Under the pieces are notes generated by a model, which was not told where the DNA came from, did not search any database, and was given only the letters and a program-made list of their open reading frames with translations. 36,640 nt of DNA from an uncultured Geobacter sp. (GTDB lineage Bacteria; Desulfobacterota; Desulfuromonadia; Geobacterales; DSM-12255), in NCBI GenBank assembly GCA_937871715.1, contig CALMOE010000130.1, positions 1 to 36,640 of the forward strand, in the 5' to 3' direction. Positions 24,856 to 33,081 of this stretch are shown here, in pieces. Within the stretch, counting starts at the first letter, position 1. Every line of letters starts with the position of its first letter. Made by a program: the position numbers and the translations under genes.

Positions 24856-25869
24856 TTACCCCTTGGCAGCAGCTGCGGCTCCGGGTAGCCCCAGGGTTGC
24901 CAGCAGCTTTTCACGGATTTCTGCGACCATCTCCGGGTTCTCCTTCAGGTAGATGCGGGTATTCTCCCTCCCCTGGCCGATCCGCTCCTTGCCGTAGGAG
25001 AACCAGGCGCCGCTCTTGTCGACGATCCCCTTGTCAACCGCCAGGTCGAGCAGATCCCCCTCCTTGGAGATCCCCTCGCCATAAAGGATGTCGAACTCCA
25101 CCTCTTTGAACGGCGGAGCGACCTTGTTCTTCACCACCTTCACCCTGGTGCGGGAGCCGATGACGTCGTTCCCCTGCTTGAGGGAAGCTATCTTCCTGAT
25201 GTCCATCCGCACCGAGGCGTAGAACTTGAGGGCGTTGCCGCCGGTGGTGGTCTCCGGGTTGCCGAACATGACGCCGATCTTCATCCTGATCTGGTTGATG
25301 AAGATCACGCAGCAGTTGGACTTGGCGATGATGCCGGTCAGTTTGCGCAGGGCCTGGGACATGAGGCGGGCCTGGAGCCCCATGTGGGAGTCCCCCATCT
25401 CCCCCTCGATCTCCGCCTTGGGGACAAGGGCGGCCACCGAGTCGATGACCAGCACGTCGATGGCTCCGCTGCGCACCAGGGTCTCGGCGATCTCCAGAGC
25501 CTGCTCGCCGGTGTCCGGCTGGGAGACGAGCAGGTCGTCGGTCTTCACCCCCAGCTTGCGGGCATAGCCGATATCCAGGGCATGCTCGGCATCGACGAAG
25601 GCGGCGATACCGCCGAGCTTCTGGGCTTCGGAGACTATGTGCAGGGCAAGGGTGGTCTTGCCCGAGGACTCGGGTCCGAAAACCTCGATGACCCGGCCAC
25701 GGGGAACACCACCCACCCCAAGCGCCATGTCAAGGGAGAGGGCGCCTGTGGGGATGGCGGGGACATCCGGGAGCGGCTGGTCACTCCCCAGGCGCATGAT
25801 CGCCCCCTTGCCAAACTGTTTCTCTATCTGACTGACCGCCAGGTCAATTGCTTTTTCTCTCTCCTGCAT
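24856..25869 (-). CDS. recA: Recombinase RecA
   Basis: RecA catalyses strand exchange and triggers LexA self-cleavage. The 337 residues have [13 protein letters not shown], Walker A GPESSGKT (65-72), the L1/L2 DNA-binding region around [20 protein letters not shown], and a C-terminus [21 protein letters not shown] at 25869 follows AGGAGGAGCGATCCCC; the longer frame from 25914 is not conserved. In the 97 bases upstream, a possible -10 TATTAT is visible near 25885-25890, but no convincing -35 and no clear LexA operator were found. Confidence 0.98.
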   Translation of the reverse strand: MQEREKAIDLAVSQIEKQFGKGAIMRLGSDQPLPDVPAIPTGALSLDMALGVGGVPRGRVIEVFGPESSGKTTLALHIVSEAQKLGGIAAFVDAEHALDIGYARKLGVKTDDLLVSQPDTGEQALEIAETLVRSGAIDVLVIDSVAALVPKAEIEGEMGDSHMGLQARLMSQALRKLTGIIAKSNCCVIFINQIRMKIGVMFGNPETTTGGNALKFYASVRMDIRKIASLKQGNDVIGSRTRVKVVKNKVAPPFKEVEFDILYGEGISKEGDLLDLAVDKGIVDKSGAWFSYGKERIGQGRENTRIYLKENPEMVAEIREKLLATLGLPGAAAAAKG

Positions 25870-25966
25870 GGGGATCGCTCCTCCTGAAATAATAGTAGCT
25901 CCGGCACAAAACAAATTTGCAGAGTTTTAACACATAAGTATCAGCAGTTTCAAGCTATTCGGGGGA

Positions 25967-26488
25967 TCATGGGCAATTGTTTTTCAGCTCCTCCTCGAGG
26001 TAAAAACAGAGGAGTTCCAGGGCAGCAGTGGCGGTCTGCTCCCTCACCTTGTCACGGTCCCCGCCGAACTGGTAACGGTGCACCCGGCAACCCCTGGCGT
26101 CCATCAGGGCGATGTAGACCGTCCCCACTGGTTTCTCCCTGCTCCCCCCATCGGGTCCGGCTATGCCGGTGGTTGCCAGGGCCAGGTCGCTGCCGGAGAT
26201 ACCCCTCGCCCCGCTGGCCATAGCCATGGCCACCTCCTCACTGACCGCCCCGTGCCTGAGGAGGAGCTCCGCCGGCACACCCAGGACGGACATCTTGGCG
26301 CTGTTGGCATAGGTCACTGCGCCGAGGAGAAAATAGGCCGAGCTGCCGGGGATGTCGGTGATCCGCTTGGAGATCAGGCCGCCGCTGCACGACTCGGCCA
26401 GGGCCAGGCTAAAACCGCTCTGGCGCAGCAGGGAGGCGACGGCTAGGTCCACCCCTTCCGGGCCCCAATTGGTATCACTCCGCTCCAT
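25967..26488 (-). CDS. pncC: Nicotinamide-nucleotide amidohydrolase PncC (CinA C-terminal domain)
   Basis: PncC deamidates nicotinamide mononucleotide to nicotinate mononucleotide in NAD recycling. The 173-residue protein consists only of the CinA C-terminal domain: SLALAESCSGGLISKRITDIPGSS split by the catalytic Ser33 (AESCSGG), AVTYANSAKMSVLGV, ATTGIAGPDGGSREKPVGTV. The N-terminal COG1058 pyrophosphatase domain of full CinA is absent. Its ATG shares the A with the pgpA stop (TGATG), so it is translationally coupled. The product, nicotinate mononucleotide, is the phosphoribose donor for CobT and the precursor of the LarB substrate. Confidence 0.93.
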   Translation of the reverse strand: MERSDTNWGPEGVDLAVASLLRQSGFSLALAESCSGGLISKRITDIPGSSAYFLLGAVTYANSAKMSVLGVPAELLLRHGAVSEEVAMAMASGARGISGSDLALATTGIAGPDGGSREKPVGTVYIALMDARGCRVHRYQFGGDRDKVREQTATAALELLCFYLEEELKNNCP

Positions 26489-26937
26489 CAGAAGAACCTC
26501 CCCAGCAGCCAGAGACAGAGCCAGGCATAGCAGCCGGCCGCCACGTCGTCCAGCACCACCCCGTAGCCGTTCTTCAGCTCCCGGTCGAACCAGCGGGCCG
26601 GCGGGATCTTGACGATGTCGAAGAAGCGGAAGAGGAAAAAACCGGCAACAACCCAGCGCCACTCCAGGGGAAAGGCAGCCATGGTCACCAGGTAGCCGAC
26701 CACCTCGTCGATGACGATCTTGCCGCTGTCCTTCTCGCCGAAGAGTATCTCAGCCCTTCCCGACACCCAGCAGGCGAGGAAGAAGAAGGCGACCAGGGTG
26801 ATAAGGTAGAGATGAAGGGGGAGCCTGGCCAGCACGAGGTAGAAGGGGATTCCGGCCAGGGTGCCGAAGGTGCCGGAGGCGAACGGAGCATAACCGCTCC
26901 CCCCCCAGGTGGCCAGCAGCTTGACAAAGTTGTTCAT
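26488..26937 (-). CDS. pgpA: Phosphatidylglycerophosphatase A
   Basis: PgpA removes phosphate from phosphatidylglycerophosphate in the inner membrane. The protein (149 residues) has four hydrophobic stretches, the N-terminal GYAPFASGTFGTLAGIP motif (11-31 region), GKIVIDEVVGYLVTM and the conserved YGVVLDDVAAGCYAW near the C-terminus, whose Asp residues are typical of the family. The ATG at 26937 overlaps the larC stop as ATGA; the longer open frame to 27015 lies inside larC. Codons 14-16 sit in a run of eight G (minus strand), a possible slippage spot. Confidence 0.94.
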   Translation of the reverse strand: MNNFVKLLATWGGSGYAPFASGTFGTLAGIPFYLVLARLPLHLYLITLVAFFFLACWVSGRAEILFGEKDSGKIVIDEVVGYLVTMAAFPLEWRWVVAGFFLFRFFDIVKIPPARWFDRELKNGYGVVLDDVAAGCYAWLCLWLLGRFF

Positions 26938-28106
26938 TGCTCCCCGGCCTCCCTCTCCACCCGGCGGTAGACCTCCAGGAGAGGCATGCCGTGCTCCAGG
27001 GCGAGGCGTCGGCAATCTTCGAACTCGGGGGTCATACGTAGAACCTCTCCATTCTCACCGATCACCTTGACCCGCACCTCACCCAGGCTGGTCATGCGGC
27101 TCTCAACCCGCCGGGGAAGAACGAGTCGGCGCACCGGGTAGTAGCGCACCCCGATGGCCGTAGACTCGGTCACAACCAGACGTGCCAGTTCCTCCAGCTT
27201 CTCGGGTTCTGCCAGGAGGGTGAGGCGGAAGCCGGGGCGGTTCTTCTTCATCTGCAATGGGGAGAAGGCCGCATCCAGGGCGCCGGCGGCAAGGAGCCGC
27301 TCCAGGAGGAAGCCGGCCACCTCCGGAGTCATGTCATCGATGTGGGTCTCGATGACGTATACCTCGTCGCCTTCTGCCTGGAGGATAGGGCTACCCAGGA
27401 CGAGGCGCAGGATGTTGGGCCGGTCAGGGAAATCCTTCGTCCCCGCACCATGCCCCACCCCCAGGACGGTCATTGCCGGCATGGTACCGCTGCGACCTAA
27501 GGCGGCAACGATGGCCGCACCGGTGGGGGTCACCCTCTCCCCGGGGCCGATACCCCCGTGCACCTCCAGACCGGCCATGAGCTCCGCCGTTGCCGGCGCC
27601 GGCACCGGCATCCTGCCGTGGGCACTCTCCACCCAGCCGCTCCCCCAGGGGAGGGGTGAGGCGATGATCTCGCCGACCCCCAGGTACTCTAGGCCGATGG
27701 AGGTGGCAACGATGTCGATGATGGAATCCACCGCCCCCACCTCGTGGAAGTGGACCTTTTCCACTGATACGCCATGAACTTTGGCCTCAGCCTCGGCCAG
27801 GCGGCGGAAGATCCTTTGCGCCCGCTCCTTTGCCCCCCCCGGGAGCACGGCGACATCGATCATGGCAACGATGTCGGAGTAATGGCGGTGGCTCTTGTCG
27901 TCGGCAGCAGCCGCGTCAAAGAGCACCCCCCGAACCCCCTGGCGCAGACAGCTCTCCGTCGACAGGCGATAGGAGCCTGCCGGGAGCGGAAGCCTTGCCA
28001 GCTCTTCCCGCAGATGCTCCAGCGGCACCCCCAGGTCGATCAGGGCCGCCACGGTCATGTCCCCGGCAATGCCGGCGCTGCACTCCATGTAGAGGGTTTT
28101 CATCAT
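26934..28106 (-). CDS. larC: Nickel pincer cofactor biosynthesis protein LarC
   Basis: LarC is the CTP-dependent nickel chelatase that inserts Ni into the pyridinium-bisthiocarboxylate precursor of the nickel-pincer cofactor. The 390 residues show [20 protein letters not shown], the [15 protein letters not shown] motif (about 118-132), [25 protein letters not shown], and the C-terminal domain with [14 protein letters not shown]. It is a single uninterrupted frame, unlike the Lactobacillus gene, which needs ribosomal frameshifting. It overlaps the larB stop (ATG at 28106 or 28103). Confidence 0.94.
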   Translation of the reverse strand: MMKTLYMECSAGIAGDMTVAALIDLGVPLEHLREELARLPLPAGSYRLSTESCLRQGVRGVLFDAAAADDKSHRHYSDIVAMIDVAVLPGGAKERAQRIFRRLAEAEAKVHGVSVEKVHFHEVGAVDSIIDIVATSIGLEYLGVGEIIASPLPWGSGWVESAHGRMPVPAPATAELMAGLEVHGGIGPGERVTPTGAAIVAALGRSGTMPAMTVLGVGHGAGTKDFPDRPNILRLVLGSPILQAEGDEVYVIETHIDDMTPEVAGFLLERLLAAGALDAAFSPLQMKKNRPGFRLTLLAEPEKLEELARLVVTESTAIGVRYYPVRRLVLPRRVESRMTSLGEVRVKVIGENGEVLRMTPEFEDCRRLALEHGMPLLEVYRRVEREAGEQ

Positions 28107-28855
28107 AACTCCCGGTTCATCAGGCTCGCGGCATAGCCTGCGCCGAAGCCGTTGTCGATATTGACCACCGTCACCCCCGAGGCGCAGGAGTTGAGCATCC
28201 CCAGGAGGGCGGCCACCCCGCCGAAGGCGGCGCCGTAGCCGACCGAGGTGGGGACGGCAATCACCGGCCGGCTGACCAGCCCCCCCACCACCGAGGGGAG
28301 GGCCCCCTCCATGCCGGCGACGACGATGATCACAGACGCGGAGAAGAGAAGCTCCCTCCTGGCGAGGAGACGGTGCAGCCCGGCTACCCCCACGTCGCAG
28401 AGCTGCTCCACCCGGTTCCCCATGATCCGGGCGGTGACCACCGCCTCGGCGGCCACAGGGAGATCGGAGGTGCCGGCGGAGACCACCAGGATGGTGCCGC
28501 GGCCGACGGTCTCCACCTGTTTCTGTTCGATGGTCAGGCAGCGGGCCTCCCGGTGCCAGGCGGCTGCCGGGAAAAGCTCCTGCAGCCTGCCACCCTTCTC
28601 CTCGTCCAGGCGGGTGGCGAGGATATTGTTCCCCTTGGCAAGGAGGGAGGAGATGATCCTCTCGACCTGCTCCACGCTCTTGCCGGCGCCGAAGATGACC
28701 TCCGGGAACCCCTGGCGCAGGCCGCGGTGATGATCCACCACCGCATCACCCAGGTCCTCGAAGGGGAGATGGCGCAGCCTATCCATGGCGGAGTCGATGG
28801 ACTCCTCCCCCTGCCTGACCCTTTCCAGGAGCTGCTTCAGATCTGTTTGGTCCAT
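28103..28855 (-). CDS. larB: Pyridinium-3,5-biscarboxylic acid mononucleotide synthase LarB
   Basis: LarB carboxylates and hydrolyses nicotinate adenine dinucleotide, the first step to the nickel-pincer nucleotide. The 250 residues combine an N-terminal helical part ([23 protein letters not shown]) with a C-terminal PurE-like domain containing [15 protein letters not shown] (about 125-139), [24 protein letters not shown], and [16 protein letters not shown] follows AGAGGCACCC. larE (sulfur transferase) and larA (lactate racemase or another nickel-pincer enzyme) are not in the window, so they must lie elsewhere if the pathway is complete. Confidence 0.94.
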   Translation of the reverse strand: MDQTDLKQLLERVRQGEESIDSAMDRLRHLPFEDLGDAVVDHHRGLRQGFPEVIFGAGKSVEQVERIISSLLAKGNNILATRLDEEKGGRLQELFPAAAWHREARCLTIEQKQVETVGRGTILVVSAGTSDLPVAAEAVVTARIMGNRVEQLCDVGVAGLHRLLARRELLFSASVIIVVAGMEGALPSVVGGLVSRPVIAVPTSVGYGAAFGGVAALLGMLNSCASGVTVVNIDNGFGAGYAASLMNREL

Positions 28856-28889
28856 GGGTGCCTCTTTAGCGGTAGCGTAATGCGGTGGC

Positions 28890-28898
28890 AGTATAGCA
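28890..28898 (-). promoter_or_regulatory. Extended -10 promoter of the lar operon
   Basis: On the minus strand TGC-TATACT (28898-28890) is an extended -10 element; no good -35 is present, as is common for this promoter class. It would start transcription near 28883, 28 bases before larB, and follows a terminator of the upstream gene. Confidence 0.55.
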
Positions 28899-28918
28899 TG
28901 ACGTGGAGGAAAGGAAAG

Positions 28919-28948
28919 CCGGATGTTGCCGCTCCGGGCGACATCCGG
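28919..28948 (-). terminator. Hairpin after the radical SAM gene
   Basis: On the minus strand CCGGATGT (28948-28941) pairs with ACATCCGG (28926-28919), with inner GC pairing, followed by a pyrimidine stretch CTTTCCTTT. It lies ten bases after the radical SAM stop and probably separates that gene from larB. Confidence 0.6.
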
Positions 28949-28957
28949 AAGAGGGGG

Positions 28958-29839
28958 TCAGTAATACTCCTCGCCATAGTCGGGGACCTGGTCAAGGAAG
29001 CCGGGGATCCTTTCCGCCCTTGTCAGGGCCAGATCCACCTGCTCCACCAGCCGCTCCCGGTCCCTGGGGTAGCTGCCGGCGAGCTCCAGGAAGTTGGAGA
29101 CGTGGTTGGAGCGGAGAATGGTCTTCTGCGGCGCCAGATGCAGCAGCATCTCCCGCGCCTCCTGCATCAGCTCCCGCCGGCTGCACTGCTCCAGGGAGCG
29201 GACGAAGTCATCGTTGTGGCGGTGGAAAAGGGTAAGGAGGGAGAAGTACTCCGGGCTGACACGGTTCACCCAGGCTGCCGTCCCCCGGGCATGCTCCATG
29301 CTCCTCCCCCGCCCTGCCAGGCCGAGGATCGCCGTCACCGAGAGCTTCATCCCCTCACCCCTCGCCTTCAAGGCCAGCTCGGCCATGGCGTCCGGGTCGA
29401 ACCCCTTGTTGATTGCCGCCAGGGTTGCCCCGTCCCCGGACTCCAGGCCGAAGTAGAGGATGCGCAGCTTCCTTTCCCGCAGCGCGGCCAGCTCGGGGGC
29501 GCTCTTGCCGGCGAGACTGGCCGGGGAGGCGTAGGCCCCGATCCTGGCCAGAAGCGGAAAGGCTTCCCCAAGGGCATCGAGGATGGTCACCAGCCCGGCA
29601 AAGGGGTAGACCAGGGCATCGCCGTCCGCCAGGAAGACCCGGTCGATGCGGCTGCGGTAGTGGCGTGGGATGGCGGCGATCTCCGCCAGGATCTCCTCCA
29701 CCGGCCGGACGCGAAAACGTTTCATCTTGTACATGCCGCAGAAGGTGCAGTGGTTCTGGGAACAGCCGACGGTGATCTGGAAGATGAGGCTGCGGGCCTC
29801 GCTCGGCGGGCGGAAGAGCGGTTCTACATAGCTTGGCAT
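28958..29839 (-). CDS. Radical SAM protein of unknown substrate
   Basis: This 293-residue protein has a radical SAM cluster motif with unusual spacing: GCSQNHCTFCGM (Cys26, Cys31, Cys34; CX4CX2C instead of CX3CX2C). Supporting family features are LADGDALVYPF (about 70-80, a SAM-binding strand), YFGLESGDG (the ribose-binding GxE-like element), and VTAILGLAG. It resembles the HemN/Elp3-like barrel group with GCSxNxCTFC motifs in anaerobes. No extra Fe-S or B12-binding domain is visible. The substrate is unknown; neighbours (lar genes downstream, cupin upstream beyond a repeat) do not settle it. AAGG about 15 bases upstream is the only ribosome-binding candidate for the ATG. Confidence 0.83.
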   Translation of the reverse strand: MPSYVEPLFRPPSEARSLIFQITVGCSQNHCTFCGMYKMKRFRVRPVEEILAEIAAIPRHYRSRIDRVFLADGDALVYPFAGLVTILDALGEAFPLLARIGAYASPASLAGKSAPELAALRERKLRILYFGLESGDGATLAAINKGFDPDAMAELALKARGEGMKLSVTAILGLAGRGRSMEHARGTAAWVNRVSPEYFSLLTLFHRHNDDFVRSLEQCSRRELMQEAREMLLHLAPQKTILRSNHVSNFLELAGSYPRDRERLVEQVDLALTRAERIPGFLDQVPDYGEEYY

Positions 29840-29867
29840 GGATTAGCAGTACCTTTGTTCGTAGGCT

Positions 29868-30042
29868 GCAGCTGAATGTGCTTTACTCCGCTCGGCTTCC
29901 CCTCATCTGTGGCTCTAAGGCTCATTTCGCCGCAGCCGGAAACTCGCCCTGCGGGCTCAAACAGTCCGGCTGCTTTGCGCTCCATTTCGCCAAGAGCCAC
30001 GACACTTCGGGGAAAGTCGCTGCGTAAAACACATTCATCTGC
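29868..30042. repeat. Palindromic repeat element (~175 bp)
   Basis: The outer arms GCAGCTGAATGTGCTTTAC (29868-29886) and the complement at 30024-30042 match at 17 of 19 positions. Inner arms also match: GTGGCTCT (29909-29916) with AGAGCCAC (29993-30000), and GCAGCCGGA (29932-29940) with TCCGGCTGC (29965-29973). A small GCCC/GGGC hairpin sits at the centre. The whole fills the space between the radical SAM start and the cupin stop. It is non-coding in appearance and looks like a mobile palindromic repeat or MITE-like element, or a large bidirectional hairpin. Copy number in the genome cannot be seen here. Confidence 0.75.
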
Positions 30043-30393
30043 TCAATGCTTGACTTCTTTCAGGTCGGCCAGATGCACAGCCAGCCAGACGGTCTGCACT
30101 TGCGGGTCGGTCCACTCAACCCGGTGGCGGCAGTGGGCCGGGAGGAAGAGGTAGTCACCAGAGCCGAGGAGGCGTGCTTCTCCCTCCCCTTCTAATAGGA
30201 GCCTGGCGGAGCCTGCCAGGAGGAGGACCCACTCGTCCCAATCCTGGTCGTACCACTCCCCCTCGGGTGTTACCTGGCCGCTGGAGACGATCCGCTCGAT
30301 CCTCACCCCCGGGCGACGCAGGATTTCATAGAAGAGCTCCTCCCCGCCTGGCGAGGGGAGTTGGGCCAGGATGTTGCCTCCGGAGGCGATCAC
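30043..30393 (-). CDS. Cupin-domain protein
   Basis: The protein is a 116-residue single cupin. Motif 1 appears as the region DWDEWVLLLAGSARLLLEGEG (about 52-72) and motif 2 as GSGDYLFLPAHCRHRVEWT (77-95), with His86, His89 and the preceding acidic residue as candidate metal ligands; motif 1 lacks the usual HxH pair. The function (enzyme, sensor or storage) is not predictable. It starts with GTG overlapping the YkgJ-like gene's stop as GTGA, so the two are translationally coupled. Its stop codon directly abuts the palindromic repeat. Confidence 0.85.
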   Translation of the reverse strand: MIASGGNILAQLPSPGGEELFYEILRRPGVRIERIVSSGQVTPEGEWYDQDWDEWVLLLAGSARLLLEGEGEARLLGSGDYLFLPAHCRHRVEWTDPQVQTVWLAVHLADLKEVKH

Positions 30394-31127
30394 CCCCCCT
30401 CCAGCTGAAGCAGCAGGGGGTTGTCCAGCCCCAGGGAGGCCAACAGGCGCTCAACGGCTCCCCGCCCCTCGACAACGACCCGCGGCAGCTCATGGCGCCT
30501 CACCAGATGCACCATGAGCGGCATGTTGCCGTAGATCGAGAAGCCGAAGGTCGCGGCCATGACCATGGTGAGACGGTTTTCCAGGCCGGTGCCGGCATCG
30601 CGGCTGGCAGCCAGGTAGTGCATGGGGAAGGCGACCGCTTCCCGATCCAGGCTCTCCACGAAAGCCCGTTTCTCCTCCTGGGAGAGAGCGGCGAAATCCG
30701 CCGCGCACCAGCTGCTCTCCCTGGTGGAGAGGAGAGCCCTGCAGGAGAGGGGCCTGAGCGCATAGATCCCGCAGGCGCCATCCCCCTGCAGGAGCGGGCA
30801 GCCGTTTGTGGAACGACGATGCAGGCTAAGGTACTCCTTGAGATCGCTCACCCCCTGCATAACCCCCCGCAGCCTCTCCACGTACCCATCCACCTCTCCG
30901 GCCTGCCCCTCGTCCAGGACAGCGGCAATGGCAACCGCCTCGGTAAGGGTACAGTTCACCACCAGGTTGCAGCAACCGCTGCACCCCCTGGAGCAGAATA
31001 TCTCCCCACCCCTGGAACGGTAGTCGTTTGCCAGGCTCCTGGTGAGCGCCTCCATGAACTGCATCTGCATGGCGAGTTCGCCGGTGAGCCTTTCCCATAG
31101 ATGGATTGCAGGTATGCTCCCAATCAT
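30390..31127 (-). CDS. YkgJ-family cysteine cluster protein
   Basis: The protein (245 residues) carries the YkgJ signature CSRGCSGCCN (Cys45, 49, 52, 53; CX3CX2CC), followed by GCPLL, ACGIYALRPLSCRALLS and SSWC, further cysteines that probably complete a zinc or iron-sulfur site. The biochemical function of the family is not established. It is longer than minimal YkgJ proteins, with ~120 extra C-terminal residues containing FPMHYLAASRDAG. It overlaps DUF4149 upstream (ATGA) and the cupin gene downstream (GTGA), indicating a three-gene coupled unit. Confidence 0.87.
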   Translation of the reverse strand: MIGSIPAIHLWERLTGELAMQMQFMEALTRSLANDYRSRGGEIFCSRGCSGCCNLVVNCTLTEAVAIAAVLDEGQAGEVDGYVERLRGVMQGVSDLKEYLSLHRRSTNGCPLLQGDGACGIYALRPLSCRALLSTRESSWCAADFAALSQEEKRAFVESLDREAVAFPMHYLAASRDAGTGLENRLTMVMAATFGFSIYGNMPLMVHLVRRHELPRVVVEGRGAVERLLASLGLDNPLLLQLEGG

Positions 31128-31564
31128 GGCAGCACCACCAGTATTATCCCGCCGGCAAGGACGCTCAGGTTGCAGGAGGCGGAGATGCCGTGCAGGCGGG
31201 AGAACTCGCGGCGCAGGGGGTGCTCCCTGCCGGTCTCTTCGAAGGAGCCGATCTGCCGCTTAAGCTCCGCGGCACGGGGCTCGATGTACAGGGCCTGGAA
31301 GGAGGTGATCGCCAGCATGGCTATCAGCAAGACTAGTGGGAGGCGGCGCAAGCTACCTGCGGCCGCAATCCGGCAGATGAGGGCAACCAGGCCGCAGGCT
31401 ATCCCCCAGCGAAAGTAGCCGGGGAAGAGGTTCCCCACGATGCGGGCGGCCGTGTCCCGCCCCTCGGTCCTGAAGAGTATGGGGGTGAGGAGCAGGGTGA
31501 ATATGGCATTCCCTCCGGTCCAGAGGGCTACTGCCAGGTTGTAGATTGCAGATGCTATTTTCAT
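31124..31564 (-). CDS. DUF4149 (TMEM205-like) membrane protein
   Basis: This 146-residue integral membrane protein has four hydrophobic segments (about 8-28, 46-68, 74-92, 126-145). It contains the family-like pattern WTGGNAIFTLLLTPILF near the N-terminus and EPRAAELKRQIGSFEE in the loop before the last helix. The function of the family is unknown. The ATG follows AGGAGAAGAGAGACA. It is the first gene of the coupled unit with the YkgJ-like and cupin genes. Confidence 0.82.
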   Translation of the reverse strand: MKIASAIYNLAVALWTGGNAIFTLLLTPILFRTEGRDTAARIVGNLFPGYFRWGIACGLVALICRIAAAGSLRRLPLVLLIAMLAITSFQALYIEPRAAELKRQIGSFEETGREHPLRREFSRLHGISASCNLSVLAGGIILVVLP

Positions 31565-31613
31565 TGTCTCTCTTCTCCTTGGCCCGGGGGCGACCGGAAG
31601 CGATGCGGCTAAC

Positions 31614-32801
31614 TCACAGGAACCAGTTTACCGGCGCCATCAACCTCTCCACCAACCGGAGCATAACTCCGCGACTCTCGTGCTCCTCCAGTGAAATTCT
31701 CCTGGAACAGGCAAGGTCATGGGCGAACATCTCCTCCACCTGCCTGCCGAACCCCTGGCTGGCGACGATGATGTTCACCTCGTAGTTGCGGTGGAAGCTG
31801 CGCTGGTCCAGGTTCGCCGAGCCGACCACCGACCAGTGGCCGTCTATGAGCATGACCTTGGCGTGCAGGATCGCCTCTTCCCTCTCGAATACCTCTATCC
31901 CCCCCTTGATGAGCGTGGCATAGGAGCTGCGGTTTACCAGCCTGGCCACCGGGATGTCGCTGCGGGCCGGCAGGATCAGCTGCACCCTTACCCCGCGGCG
32001 CACAGCCCTGAGCATGGCCCGGATGAAGCGGGGGCCGGGGACGAAGTAGGGCGTCTGGATCATGATCCTCTCCGTGGCCGCTGCAATGGCCAAGCGGAAG
32101 ACGGCACGGATTCTGGAACGGGTATGGTGGGGGCTGCCGCTGACAATGGCAACGTCGTCTTCCCCTTCCGAGGCGGCAAACTCTCCTGGAGAGCTGTCCG
32201 CAAGGGGCAGGGAGCACTCCCCCTGCCAGCTCTCGCGGAAAAGGGCATGGAGATCGCCAACAGCCCTCCCCTCGATGCGGATTCCCACGTCACGCCAGTG
32301 TATGCTCTCCTCTCCTCCGGCGTACTCATCCCCTATGTTCAGTCCGCCGGCAAAGGCCAGCATGTTGTCGATGATGACTATCTTGCGGTGATCGCGCTTG
32401 TCGAACCAGCTGATGCCGTTGCGAAACGGGGGGGGATTGAATGGCACGCACCTGACGCCGCTCGCTTCCAGGGAGCGGAAGTAGGATGCGGGGGTATCGA
32501 AACAGCCGATGTAGTCGTAGAGAATGCAGACCTCCACCCCCCTCTGGGCAGCCCGTTTGAGGATGTCGGCCAGACGGCCCCCTGTGCCGTCGTCATGAAT
32601 GATGTAGAACTCCAGGTAGATGGAGCGCCTTGCCCCTTCCAGAGCGGAAAAAAGCTCGGCGAAGAACTCGCTGCCGCTGCGGAGCAGGGCGAGGGAATTC
32701 CCCCGGGTGAACTCGGCAGCGACATTCCTCCGGAATCGGTCGATGAGTCTCACCCCGAAGGGGCGCCGGTATCTGCGCAGAGGACGGATAAGGGACATCA
32801 T
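31614..32801 (-). CDS. Cardiolipin synthase-like phospholipase D family protein
   Basis: The protein (395 residues) has two HKD motifs: HRKIVIID at 138-145 with GGLNIGDEYAGG after it, and HAKVMLIDG at 313-321 with GSANLDQRSF. This is the catalytic pair of PLD-type cardiolipin synthases. It lacks the two N-terminal membrane helices of ClsA, resembling the ClsB/ClsC form. It may join phosphatidylglycerol units or use phosphatidylethanolamine; this cannot be decided from sequence alone. Start at 32801 (or the next codon) follows GGGGGAGA. The nearby pgpA makes the phosphatidylglycerol substrate, though in a separate operon. Confidence 0.9.
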   Translation of the reverse strand: MMSLIRPLRRYRRPFGVRLIDRFRRNVAAEFTRGNSLALLRSGSEFFAELFSALEGARRSIYLEFYIIHDDGTGGRLADILKRAAQRGVEVCILYDYIGCFDTPASYFRSLEASGVRCVPFNPPPFRNGISWFDKRDHRKIVIIDNMLAFAGGLNIGDEYAGGEESIHWRDVGIRIEGRAVGDLHALFRESWQGECSLPLADSSPGEFAASEGEDDVAIVSGSPHHTRSRIRAVFRLAIAAATERIMIQTPYFVPGPRFIRAMLRAVRRGVRVQLILPARSDIPVARLVNRSSYATLIKGGIEVFEREEAILHAKVMLIDGHWSVVGSANLDQRSFHRNYEVNIIVASQGFGRQVEEMFAHDLACSRRISLEEHESRGVMLRLVERLMAPVNWFL

Positions 32802-32831
32802 TCTCCCCCAGGAGTAGCTCTCCTAAAGCAA

Positions 32832-32854
32832 GGGGGCGGCAGAACGCCGCCCCC
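32832..32854 (-). terminator. Terminator after the NifU-like gene
   Basis: GGGGGCGGC (32832-32840) and GCCGCCCCC (32846-32854) form a perfect 9-base-pair GC stem with a 5-base loop. On the minus strand it follows the NifU-like stop by five bases and is followed by a weak T-rich stretch (TTGCTTT). It separates that operon from the cardiolipin synthase gene. Confidence 0.65.
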
Positions 32855-32859
32855 CGCTG

Positions 32860-33081
32860 TCAGGCAGAAACCACCTCTTTCACCCCAGGGACCTTCTCCT
32901 TCAGGGTTCTCTCGATCCCCATCTTCAGGGTCATGGTGGACATCGGGCAGTGGCCGCAGGCCCCAACCAGCCTCACCTTCACCACGCCGTCTTCGCTCAC
33001 CTCCACCAGCTCCACATCGCCGCCGTCCGCCTGCAGGGCGGGGCGTACCATATCAAGCACCTTCTGTACCTCTTCTATCAT
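32860..33081 (-). CDS. NifU-like C-terminal domain protein (Fe-S scaffold)
   Basis: This small protein (73 residues) is a stand-alone NifU C-terminal domain: [21 protein letters not shown] and the cluster-binding [18 protein letters not shown] (CXXC at about 42-45). Such proteins assemble and transfer 4Fe-4S clusters. ATG at 33081 overlaps the HAD gene's stop (TGATG) behind GGAGGAGAG; a GTG at 33084 is the alternative. It is the last gene of the operon with the methyltransferase and HAD genes. Confidence 0.93.
   Translation of the reverse strand: MIEEVQKVLDMVRPALQADGGDVELVEVSEDGVVKVRLVGACGHCPMSTMTLKMGIERTLKEKVPGVKEVVSA

Noticed and set aside
25870-25966. LexA operator upstream of recA
   Set aside because: I looked for the Escherichia-type CTG-N10-CAG, the Bacillus-type box and the GGTT...ACC type reported for Geobacter, and saw no convincing match.
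29833-30027. Short plus-strand frame across the palindromic element
   Set aside because: It is produced by the repeat sequence; no ribosome-binding site, and no conserved domain.
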